Shown piece by piece: positions 1-5,548 of a stretch of DNA of 6,583 bases. Position 1 is the first letter of the stretch. Each line of letters opens with the position of its first letter. Origin of the DNA: Sphingomonadaceae bacterium (GTDB lineage Bacteria; Pseudomonadota; Alphaproteobacteria; Sphingomonadales; Sphingomonadaceae); assembly GCA_019454625.1 (NCBI GenBank), contig JACFNY010000118.1, positions 1 to 6,583 of the forward strand, written 5' to 3'. Under the pieces are notes generated by a model. That model did not search any database. It was not told the DNA's origin and was given only the letters and a program-made list of their open reading frames with translations. Made by a program: the position numbers and the translations under genes.

Positions 1-1103
1 GCCCGCGCGCCTTCAACAGCCCCTATGACGACACCGCGTGGGGCGGCTCGGCGCAGCTCGACGTCGACCTCACCGACAGCTACGGCCTCAGCGTCGCCGC
101 GCACTACCGCCGCGACAAGCATATCGAGACGCAGCAGGCCTTCCCGGCCGGCACGTGGGAGCCCGATCAGGAGAACCTCGAGGAGACGTGGAGCGTCGCC
201 GTCGAGAACCGCCTCGCGCTGTCGCCGACGCTCACGTTCACGGCCGGCGCCAGCTACGACTGGCGCGACCTGAAGCGCGCGGAGGAATACGGCGCCGTCC
301 CCGGCCTGCCGGGCAATCGCCTGTTCTCCTATCCGATCCGCAACAGCAGCGCGGTGAACGGGCAGGGCCGGCTCGTCTGGACCCCGGACGAGGCGACGCG
401 CGTCCACGCCGGCATCTCGTCGCGCGCGCGCTTCCCCACCGTGTTCGAACGCTTCAGCTCGCGCTTCGGCGGCGCCACCTCGAACCCGGACCTGAAGGCG
501 GAACGCGCCACCAGCTTCGAGGTCGGCGGCAGCCGCCGCTTCGGGGGCGTGACGGCGGAAGGCGCGCTGTTCTATTCGCGTGTCACCGACGTCATCGTCG
601 CCTTCCCCACGGTCATCGAGGTCTGCACCGCGCCCGGCGTCTGCGATCCTCAGGCGGTCACGCAGAGCCGCAATCTCGGCAAGGGCGACTATTACGGCGT
701 CGAGCTGTCGGTCGATGCACGCCTCGGCGACACGCTCGGCCTCGGCGCCAACTACACGTGGACGCACCGCGATCTCGACGACCCCTCGAACGCCGCGTTC
801 CGGCCCACCGGCGTTCCGACGCACAAGGCGTTCGTGTGGGCGGACTGGTCGCCGGTCTCGCGCCTGCACGTCGTCCCGAACGTCGACATCGCGTCGAGCC
901 GCTGGACGGTGAACACGGCGGGCACGCGCTACTACAAGACCGGCAGCCACGTGCTCGCAAACCTCCGCGTCGATTTCGACGTGATGGAGAACGTCACGCT
1001 CGGCGTCGGCGCGCGCAACCTGTTCGACGAGACCTACCAGCTCACCGACGGCTTCCCGGAGCCGGGACGCAGCGTCTTCGCCAGCCTCAGGGCGCGTCTG
1101 TAG
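1..1103 (+). CDS. TonB-dependent outer-membrane receptor, C-terminal part (5' truncated)
   Basis: This is the last 366 residues of an outer-membrane beta-barrel receptor that takes up a scarce ligand (siderophore, cobalamin, sugar or similar) using energy passed on by TonB-ExbBD. The reading frame is open from base 3, so the start, signal peptide, TonB box and plug domain lie outside the window. Alternating polar/apolar beta strands run throughout. The family-typical segment with NPDLKAE lies near residues 161-167, following a FPTVFERFSSRFGG stretch. Near the end there is a GARNLFDETY motif (about residues 330-339), which is the penultimate-strand signature of these receptors. Two cysteines six residues apart (codons at 624 and 642) sit in a probable surface loop and could form a disulfide. 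The last residue is Leu, not the more usual Phe or Trp. The substrate cannot be told: the neighbouring transporter is on the opposite strand and is not an obvious partner. Confidence 0.9.
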   Translation, partial: PRAFNSPYDDTAWGGSAQLDVDLTDSYGLSVAAHYRRDKHIETQQAFPAGTWEPDQENLEETWSVAVENRLALSPTLTFTAGASYDWRDLKRAEEYGAVPGLPGNRLFSYPIRNSSAVNGQGRLVWTPDEATRVHAGISSRARFPTVFERFSSRFGGATSNPDLKAERATSFEVGGSRRFGGVTAEGALFYSRVTDVIVAFPTVIEVCTAPGVCDPQAVTQSRNLGKGDYYGVELSVDARLGDTLGLGANYTWTHRDLDDPSNAAFRPTGVPTHKAFVWADWSPVSRLHVVPNVDIASSRWTVNTAGTRYYKTGSHVLANLRVDFDVMENVTLGVGARNLFDETYQLTDGFPEPGRSVFASLRARL

Positions 1104-1110
1104 AAGAAAG

Positions 1111-1132
1111 CCCCTCTCCTTCAGGGGAGGGG
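1111..1132. terminator. Hairpin terminator between convergent genes
   Basis: A 9-bp inverted repeat (1111-1119 with 1124-1132, one G-U pair) closes a four-base loop TTCA. It starts 7 bases after the stop of the receptor gene and lies 11 bases beyond the stop of the convergent MFS gene. Read on the minus strand the stem is followed by CTTTCTTCT, a fair T-rich tail; on the plus strand there is no T tract. It should therefore work best for the minus-strand gene, and perhaps weakly for both. Confidence 0.7.
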
Positions 1133-1143
1133 AGAAGGTGTTT

Positions 1144-2418
1144 CTACGGCACGTCCGTCGGCCGCACCATCAGCAGCCCGATGAAGCTCACCAGCGCGGC
1201 GCCCGCCAGATAAAGCCCGACCGGGGCGAGCCCGCCCCGGTCGGCGAGCGCCTGCGCGATGTTGGGGGCGAGTCCGCCGCCGAGGATGCCGCCGACGTTG
1301 AACGCCATCGACACGCCCGTGTAGCGCACGCGCGCCGGAAACAGGCTCGGCAGGAACGCCCCGAGCGGCCCGTAGACGAACCCCATCATCAGCAGCGCCA
1401 GCGACAGGAACAGGAAGATCGGCAGCAGCGCGCCGCCTTCCATCAGCGGCGCGAGCAGCAGCCCGGTCGGCACCGTGCCGATGCACCCCGCCATCAGGAT
1501 CAGGCGCGGCGTCTTCACGTCCGAAAGCCAGCCCGCGATCAGGATGCCGATCGCCATGAACAGGATCGCGCCGAGCAGGATGGAGAGGAACGTCTCGCGC
1601 GCGATGCCGAGCGTGGTGGTGCCGTAGCCGAGCGCGAACGCGGTCGCGAGGTAGAAGATCGCGAAGCAGCAGACGACGGTGAACGTGCCGGCCAGCGTCT
1701 CGCGCCAGTGGTGGCGGAAAAGCTGCGCGAGCGGCACCCTCGGCGGCGGTCCCTGCTCCATCGCCGCGGCGAAGGCGGGCGTCTCGGTGAGCTTGAGGCG
1801 CACCCACAGGCCGACGCCGACGAGGACGACGCTGGCAAGGAACGGCAGCCGCCAGCCCCACGCGAAAAACTCTTCGGGCGTCAGCGTCAGGCCGAGGATC
1901 AGGAACAGGCCGTTCGCCGCGATGAAGCCCACGGGCGCGCCGAGCTGCGGGAACATGCCGAAGCGGCCGCGCCAGCCGGGCGGCGCGTTCTCCACCGCGA
2001 GCAGCGCCGCGCCGCCCCATTCGCCGCCGAGCCCGAAGCCCTGCCCGAAGCGCAGGATGCACAGCAGCAGCGGCGCGATCCAGCCGGCGGTCTCGTAGGT
2101 CGGCAGGAAGGCGATGGCGAGCGTCGAGCCGCCCATCAGCATCAGCGAAGCGACGAGCGTCGACTTGCGCCCGATGCGGTCGCCGAAATGCCCGAACACG
2201 CTGGCGCCGAGCGGCCGCGCGATGAACGCGATGCTGAAGCTCGCGTAGGACATCATGAGCTGCACGGACGGCGATTCGGCCGGGAAGAACAGCGGCCCGA
2301 ACACCAGCGCCGCCGCCGTCACGTAGATGTAGAAGTCGTAGAACTCCACCGCCGTGCCGACGAGGCTCGCCGTCAGCACGCGCCGTGTCGATGGCGGCAG
2401 CTTGGTCTTGTCGGCCAT
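1144..2418 (-). CDS. MFS transporter, metabolite:H+ symporter (MHS) family
   Basis: This complete 424-residue inner-membrane carrier has about 12 hydrophobic segments, the normal size for the MHS branch of the major facilitator superfamily (relatives of alpha-ketoglutarate, shikimate, proline/betaine and citrate symporters). The N-terminus carries the typical VGTAVEFYDFYIY stretch (about residues 20-32). The MFS loop motif GHFGDRIGRK is at 76-85, the MHS motif RFGQGFGLGGEWGG at 123-136, and the late motif RVRYTGVSMAFNVGG begins at 363. By family, it would import an organic acid or amino-acid-like solute together with a proton; the actual substrate cannot be read from the sequence. The ATG start at 2416-2418 has a purine-rich AGGGGGG about 5 bases upstream. 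The gene is transcribed away from the APC permease and ends against a hairpin shared with the convergent receptor gene. Confidence 0.93.
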   Translation of the reverse strand: MADKTKLPPSTRRVLTASLVGTAVEFYDFYIYVTAAALVFGPLFFPAESPSVQLMMSYASFSIAFIARPLGASVFGHFGDRIGRKSTLVASLMLMGGSTLAIAFLPTYETAGWIAPLLLCILRFGQGFGLGGEWGGAALLAVENAPPGWRGRFGMFPQLGAPVGFIAANGLFLILGLTLTPEEFFAWGWRLPFLASVVLVGVGLWVRLKLTETPAFAAAMEQGPPPRVPLAQLFRHHWRETLAGTFTVVCCFAIFYLATAFALGYGTTTLGIARETFLSILLGAILFMAIGILIAGWLSDVKTPRLILMAGCIGTVPTGLLLAPLMEGGALLPIFLFLSLALLMMGFVYGPLGAFLPSLFPARVRYTGVSMAFNVGGILGGGLAPNIAQALADRGGLAPVGLYLAGAALVSFIGLLMVRPTDVP

Positions 2419-2604
2419 GCGGCCCCCCTGTTCGATCCTGTTGCTCTCCCCGTCCCGTGCCGATGGAGCGCCCGCCGCCGTCCGTCAACCGTTGATGCAA
2501 GCCGCGTATATGACGATGCTTTTCCGGCGCCGGGGAACCGTGCGCCCCGCCTGTCGTTCCCTTGCCATCGGCCGCTTCCGGAAAGTCCTGATGGCGCTCG
2601 CCCC
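2419..2604. promoter_or_regulatory. Divergent intergenic region between two transporter genes
   Basis: These 186 bases separate the starts of two divergent genes, so they should hold promoters for both. The most AT-rich part is around 2492-2524. On the minus strand a TTGACG element (2483-2488) could be a -35 box for the MFS gene, but I see no good -10 at the right distance. On the plus strand no convincing pair is visible. I see no clear operator palindrome. Confidence 0.35.
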
Positions 2605-3951
2605 GTGAACCGACATGACACGCGCCTCTCGCCGCGCTTCGCGCTGCCGCAAGCGACGCTCGGGCCGGGCGATCTGCTTGCGCTCGTCGTGGGGATCGTC
2701 GTCGGCGCCGGTATTTTCCGCACGCCCTCCGTCGTGGCGGGCGCGGCGGGCAGCGAGGTGGCGCTGCTCCTCGTCTGGGTCGCGGGCGGGCTCATCTCCA
2801 TGATCGGCGCGCTCTGCTATGCCGAGCTTGCATCGGCGTGGCCGAACATGGGCGGCGACTATCATTTCCTCGGCCGCGCGTTCGGGCGGCGGCTTGCCTT
2901 CTTCTATGCGTGGGCGCGGCTCGCGGTGATCCAGACCGGCTCGATCGCGCTCCTCGCCTACATCGTCGGCGATTATCTCGCGGGCATCGGCGGCTTCGGC
3001 CCCGCCACGTCCGCCGTCTACGCCGCGCTCGCCGTGGCCGGCGTCACCGCGCTCAACTGGGCGGGCGTGCGCTTCGGCGCGGGCGCACAGCGCTGGCTGA
3101 CGCTCGCGGAGGTGCTCGGCCTCGTGCTGGTCATCGTGGCGGGGCTGGCGCTTGCGCCGCCGGAGCGGGCCGCGCAGCCGCCCGAAGGCGACGGCGCGCT
3201 CGGCCTGATGCTGGTGTTCGTGCTGCTCACCTACGGCGGCTGGAGCGAGGCCGCCTCCGTTTCGGCGGAGGTGAGGGGCGACCGGCGGCGCATCGGCCGC
3301 CTCATGATCATCGGCCTCGGCATCGTCACCGTGCTCTATCTTCTCGTCAACGTCGCCTTCCTGAACGCGCTCGGCCTCGGCGGCATGGCGGCGAGCGACG
3401 CGGTCGCGGCGGAGGTGATGCGCCGCGCGTTCGGGGGCAGCGGCGCGGTGATCGTCAGCCTGCTCATCGCCGTCGCCGCGCTCACCTCGGCGAACGCCAC
3501 CGCGATCACCGGCGCGCGCACGAGCTGCGCGCTGGGGCGGGAGTTCCCGGCGTTCCGCTGGCTCGGCCGCTGGGAGGAGGCGCAGGGCACGCCGGCGAAC
3601 GCGCTCCTCGCGCAGGGCGCGATCGCGCTGCTGCTGGTCTTCGCCGGGGCCTTCGCGCGCGACGGCTTCACGCTCGTCGTCGAATATACCGCGCCCGTCT
3701 TCTGGTTCTTCCTGCTGCTCACGGGGCTCGCGCTGTTCGTGCTGCGCGCGCGGGAGCCGGACGCGCCGCGGCCGTTCCGCGTGCCGCTCTATCCGCTGAC
3801 GCCCGCGCTGTTCTGCCTCACCTGCCTCTACATGCTCTGGTCGAGCGTGACCTACACGGGCTGGGGCGCCCTTGCCGGTATCGCCGTCCTCGCCGCGGGC
3901 GGCGTGCTGCTTCTCGTCTTCCGCGGCGCTGGAAAGGAACCCGACCGATGA
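2605..3951 (+). CDS. APC-superfamily amino-acid permease
   Basis: This 448-residue inner-membrane protein has about 12 transmembrane segments and the hallmarks of the amino acid-polyamine-organocation superfamily. TM1 holds the glycine-rich substrate-binding break GIVVGAGIFRTPS (residues 30-42). A YAELASAWPNMGGDY stretch (72-86) matches the conserved TM2-TM3 region of LAT-like exchangers and permeases. A TYGGWSEAASVSAEVR stretch (209-224) matches the TM6 region. It probably carries amino acids by proton symport or exchange; the specificity is unknown. The frame is open far upstream, but similarity to the family starts only with the GTG at 2605, and no in-frame ATG lies nearby. Its Shine-Dalgarno site is weak: GGAAAG is 19 bases away, too far to be ideal, so the exact start is the least certain part. 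The stop overlaps the start of the methyltransferase gene by ATGA. Confidence 0.88.
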   Translation: MNRHDTRLSPRFALPQATLGPGDLLALVVGIVVGAGIFRTPSVVAGAAGSEVALLLVWVAGGLISMIGALCYAELASAWPNMGGDYHFLGRAFGRRLAFFYAWARLAVIQTGSIALLAYIVGDYLAGIGGFGPATSAVYAALAVAGVTALNWAGVRFGAGAQRWLTLAEVLGLVLVIVAGLALAPPERAAQPPEGDGALGLMLVFVLLTYGGWSEAASVSAEVRGDRRRIGRLMIIGLGIVTVLYLLVNVAFLNALGLGGMAASDAVAAEVMRRAFGGSGAVIVSLLIAVAALTSANATAITGARTSCALGREFPAFRWLGRWEEAQGTPANALLAQGAIALLLVFAGAFARDGFTLVVEYTAPVFWFFLLLTGLALFVLRAREPDAPRPFRVPLYPLTPALFCLTCLYMLWSSVTYTGWGALAGIAVLAAGGVLLLVFRGAGKEPDR

Positions 3952-4496
3952 AATGGACGATCGCCGGTGCCATCCTGATCGGTACCCTGCCGCTTGCTGC
4001 CGCACCTGCCGCCGCAGAGGCGCAGGCGGCGCGCACGCCCGACGTGATCTACGTGCCGACGCCGCCCGACGTGGTCGACAAGATGCTGGAGATGGCGGCC
4101 GTGAAGGACGGCGACGTGCTCTACGACCTCGGCTCGGGCGACGGGCGCATCCCCATCACGGCGGCGAAGCGCTTCGAGATCCGCGCCGTCGGCATCGACA
4201 TCGACCCCGAGCGGATCGGCGAGGCGCGCGCGAACGCCGAGGAGGCGGGCGTCGCGGACGAAGTGACGTTCCGGCAGGAAGACCTGTTCAAGGCGGATTT
4301 CAGCGACGCGACCGTCGTCACGCTCTATCTTCTCGATTCGCTCAACGAAAAGCTGCGGCCGCGCCTGCTGAAGGAGCTGAAGCCCGGCACCCGCATCGTC
4401 AGCCACGCCTTCCGCATGGGTGACTGGGAGCCGGAAGCCACGGCGGACGTGGACGGCCGCATGGTGTATTTCTGGACCGTGCCGAAACGGCGTTGA
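3948..4496 (+). CDS. Exported small class I SAM-dependent methyltransferase
   Basis: This 182-residue protein begins with a classic Sec-type signal: MK, a hydrophobic core (about residues 4-19) and Ala-rich candidate cleavage sites near 23-28. The mature part is a compact Rossmann-fold methyltransferase. Motif I is DLGSGDGRI (60-68). The acidic SAM-ribose loop is GIDIDPE (82-88). EDLF (111-114) follows strand 4. The family-typical block TLYLLDSLNEKLRPRLL (125-141) leads into KPGTRIVSHAF and GDW (158-160). I recognise it as a widespread bacterial family of signal-bearing methyltransferases with no settled substrate; the motif I region resembles the FAM173/ATPSCKMT lysine methyltransferases, which is only a hint. 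The ATG overlaps the permease stop (ATGA), and AAAGGA lies about 9 bases upstream, so the two genes are probably co-transcribed and translationally coupled. If exported, its SAM supply is unexplained; the hydrophobic segment could instead act as a membrane anchor. Confidence 0.85.
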   Translation: MKWTIAGAILIGTLPLAAAPAAAEAQAARTPDVIYVPTPPDVVDKMLEMAAVKDGDVLYDLGSGDGRIPITAAKRFEIRAVGIDIDPERIGEARANAEEAGVADEVTFRQEDLFKADFSDATVVTLYLLDSLNEKLRPRLLKELKPGTRIVSHAFRMGDWEPEATADVDGRMVYFWTVPKRR

Positions 4497-4522
4497 CTTC
4501 GCGGATTTCGGGCACCGTCCGC

Positions 4523-4551
4523 TTGACACGGGGCGATTCGGCTCCTATCTC
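4523..4551 (+). promoter_or_regulatory. Predicted sigma-70 type promoter of the rpsM operon
   Basis: A perfect -35 hexamer TTGACA (4523-4528) is followed after 17 bases by TATCTC (4546-4551), which matches 4 of 6 positions of the -10 consensus. This is the best promoter-like match in the window and stands directly ahead of a ribosomal protein operon. Transcription would begin near 4557-4559 and give a leader of about 125 bases before the rpsM start. Confidence 0.7.
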
Positions 4552-4577
4552 CGCCCGCATCCCGAGTGTATCGCATT

Positions 4578-4608
4578 CCGGCGGCGCAAACGCGTGCTCG
4601 CCGGTTTT
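4578..4608 (+). terminator. Terminator-like hairpin in the rpsM leader (possible attenuator)
   Basis: A perfect all-GC stem CCGGCG/CGCCGG (4578-4583 with 4599-4604) is followed at once by TTTTGTGTGTT. A smaller inner stem (4584-4587 with 4592-4595) can form within the loop. It has the shape of an intrinsic terminator, though the stem is short. It may end transcripts from the permease-methyltransferase pair 82 bases after the latter's stop. Because it lies about 20 bases downstream of the predicted transcription start, it would also sit inside the rpsM leader and could attenuate it. Confidence 0.5.
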
Positions 4609-4640
4609 GTGTGTTCATTGGGGTTTCACGCTTTGAGATA

Positions 4641-4661
4641 GGCCCGCGCGCCCACGCGGCC
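4641..4661 (+). promoter_or_regulatory. Second hairpin in the rpsM leader, next to the Shine-Dalgarno site
   Basis: GGCC plus GCG (4641-4644, 4646-4648) pairs with CGC plus GGCC (4655-4661), leaving one bulged C at 4645 and a six-base loop. The stem ends 9 bases before the rpsM Shine-Dalgarno sequence, so it could affect ribosome access. No function is shown; in DNA this rich in GC such a stem may arise by chance. Confidence 0.35.
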
Positions 4662-4670
4662 TGTGGAGCT

Positions 4671-4675
4671 AGGAG
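4671..4675 (+). promoter_or_regulatory. Shine-Dalgarno site fixing the rpsM GTG start
   Basis: AGGAG lies 8 bases ahead of the GTG at 4684. This near-ideal spacing supports that start over the alternative upstream start codon at 4663, which would add seven residues foreign to the S13 family. Confidence 0.8.
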
Positions 4676-4683
4676 AACCGTCT

Positions 4684-5052
4684 GTGGCACGTATTGCGGG
4701 CGTCAACATCCCGACCAACAAGCGCGTCGTGATTGCCCTTACCTATATTCACGGCATCGGCCGTACCACCGCTGCGAAGATATGCTCGACGCTGGGCTTT
4801 CCGGCCGAGCGCCGCGTCCAGGACCTCACCGACCAGGAGGTCATCCAGATCCGCGAGATGATCGACCGCGACCACACGGTCGAAGGCGACCTCCGCCGCG
4901 AGACGTCGATGAACATCAAGCGCCTGATGGACCTCGCGTCCTATCGCGGCCTTCGCCACCGCAAGGGGCTTCCGGTCCGCGGCCAGCGCACGCACACGAA
5001 CGCCCGCACCCGCAAGGGCAAGGCGAAGCCGATCGCCGGCAAGAAGAAGTAA
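4684..5052 (+). CDS. rpsM: 30S ribosomal protein S13
   Basis: This is the 122-residue protein of the small-subunit head that contacts 16S rRNA, S19, the P-site tRNA and the large subunit bridge. The start [15 protein letters not shown] and the [12 protein letters not shown] helix-two-turn-helix segment are typical of S13. So is the basic tail, which begins around [16 protein letters not shown] and ends in GKKK, and the length is normal for bacterial S13. Translation begins at GTG. The gene is the first of the rpsM-rpsK-rpoA operon behind a promoter-like sequence and a structured leader. In many alphaproteobacteria secY and adk come directly upstream; here an unrelated methyltransferase does. 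Confidence 0.97.
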   Translation: MARIAGVNIPTNKRVVIALTYIHGIGRTTAAKICSTLGFPAERRVQDLTDQEVIQIREMIDRDHTVEGDLRRETSMNIKRLMDLASYRGLRHRKGLPVRGQRTHTNARTRKGKAKPIAGKKK

Positions 5053-5076
5053 GCGAGCAAAAGGGAGCTATTCGAA

Positions 5077-5466
5077 ATGGCACGGGAACCGGCTCGCATC
5101 AAACGCCGCGAGCGCAAGAACATCACCTCGGGCGTCGCGCATGTGAACGCCTCTTTCAACAACACCATGATCACCATCACGGACGCGCAGGGCAATGCGA
5201 TTGCCTGGTCGTCGGCCGGCACGATGGGCTTCAAGGGCAGCCGCAAGTCGACGCCTTACGCCGCGCAGGTCGCCGCGGAAGACGCCGGCAAGAAGGCCGC
5301 CGAGCACGGCGTCCGCACGCTGGAGGTCGAGGTCCGGGGTCCGGGTTCGGGCCGCGAGTCGGCGCTCCGCGCGCTGCAGGCGGTCGGCTTCCAGATCACC
5401 GCGATCCGCGACGTGACGCCGATCCCGCACAACGGCGTGCGTCCGCCGAAGCGCCGCCGCGTCTGA
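5077..5466 (+). CDS. rpsK: 30S ribosomal protein S11
   Basis: This 129-residue small-subunit platform protein binds 16S rRNA near the mRNA exit channel beside S18 and S21 and helps shape the Shine-Dalgarno cleft. The conserved [15 protein letters not shown] stretch, the [14 protein letters not shown] segment, the [15 protein letters not shown] motif and the terminal DVTPIPHNG...RRRV are all present, so it looks full length and normal. The ATG has AGGGAG 9 bases upstream. It follows rpsM by 24 bases, within the same operon. Next comes rpoA; rpsD does not intervene, unlike in enterobacteria, which fits an alphaproteobacterium. Confidence 0.97.
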   Translation: MAREPARIKRRERKNITSGVAHVNASFNNTMITITDAQGNAIAWSSAGTMGFKGSRKSTPYAAQVAAEDAGKKAAEHGVRTLEVEVRGPGSGRESALRALQAVGFQITAIRDVTPIPHNGVRPPKRRRV

Positions 5467-5510
5467 CGCGCCTCAGCGTCGTCCGAGCGTTTCGTCCGAA
5501 AATCCTATGC

Positions 5511-5528
5511 GGCGGGCTCCGGCCCGCC
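5511..5528 (+). promoter_or_regulatory. Stable UNCG-type hairpin between rpsK and rpoA
   Basis: GGCGGGC (5511-5517) pairs perfectly with GCCCGCC (5522-5528) across the loop TCCG. With its C-G closing pair this makes a C(UNCG)G tetraloop, an exceptionally stable RNA fold. It lies in the 82-base gap before rpoA, 9 bases upstream of the rpoA Shine-Dalgarno site. No T tract follows, so it is not an ordinary intrinsic terminator. It could be an RNA-processing or stability element. A weaker stem GACGC/GCGTC (5465-5469 with 5476-5480) overlaps the rpsK stop. Confidence 0.55.
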
Positions 5529-5537
5529 AGCCCGCGA

Positions 5538-5543
5538 AGGGGA
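5538..5543 (+). promoter_or_regulatory. Shine-Dalgarno site deciding the rpoA start
   Basis: AGGGGA lies 5 bases before the GTG at 5549. The other in-frame candidate, ATG at 5507, has no such sequence ahead of it, so this site favours the GTG. Confidence 0.7.
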
Positions 5544-5548
5544 AGACA

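Noticed and set aside
38..1213. A 391-codon plus-strand frame over the receptor gene
   Set aside because: Arg-rich translation without domain features; the overlapping frame ending at 1103 gives an unmistakable TonB-dependent receptor.
1121..2500. A 459-codon minus-strand frame overlapping the MFS gene
   Set aside because: It is out of frame with the MFS protein, rich in Arg and Ala, and shows no membrane segments or MHS motifs, unlike the 1144-2418 frame.
2492..2512. TTGATG followed by TATATG as a promoter for the permease
   Set aside because: The two hexamers are separated by only 9 bases, far too few for a sigma-70 promoter.
1138..2604. Long upstream extension of the permease reading frame
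   Set aside because: The frame is open because it is antisense to the MFS gene. The extension is polar, charged and repetitive, and permease similarity begins only near 2605.
2485..4005. A 506-codon open frame on the minus strand across the permease gene
   Set aside because: Its translation is a run of Arg, Glu, Ala and His with no hydrophobic core or family motif, as expected for the antisense of GC-rich coding DNA. The plus strand encodes a clear APC permease.
4493..4521. A second TTGACT element at the methyltransferase stop as an extra -35 box
   Set aside because: The sequence at the proper distance (CGTCCG around 4516-4521) does not resemble a -10 box.
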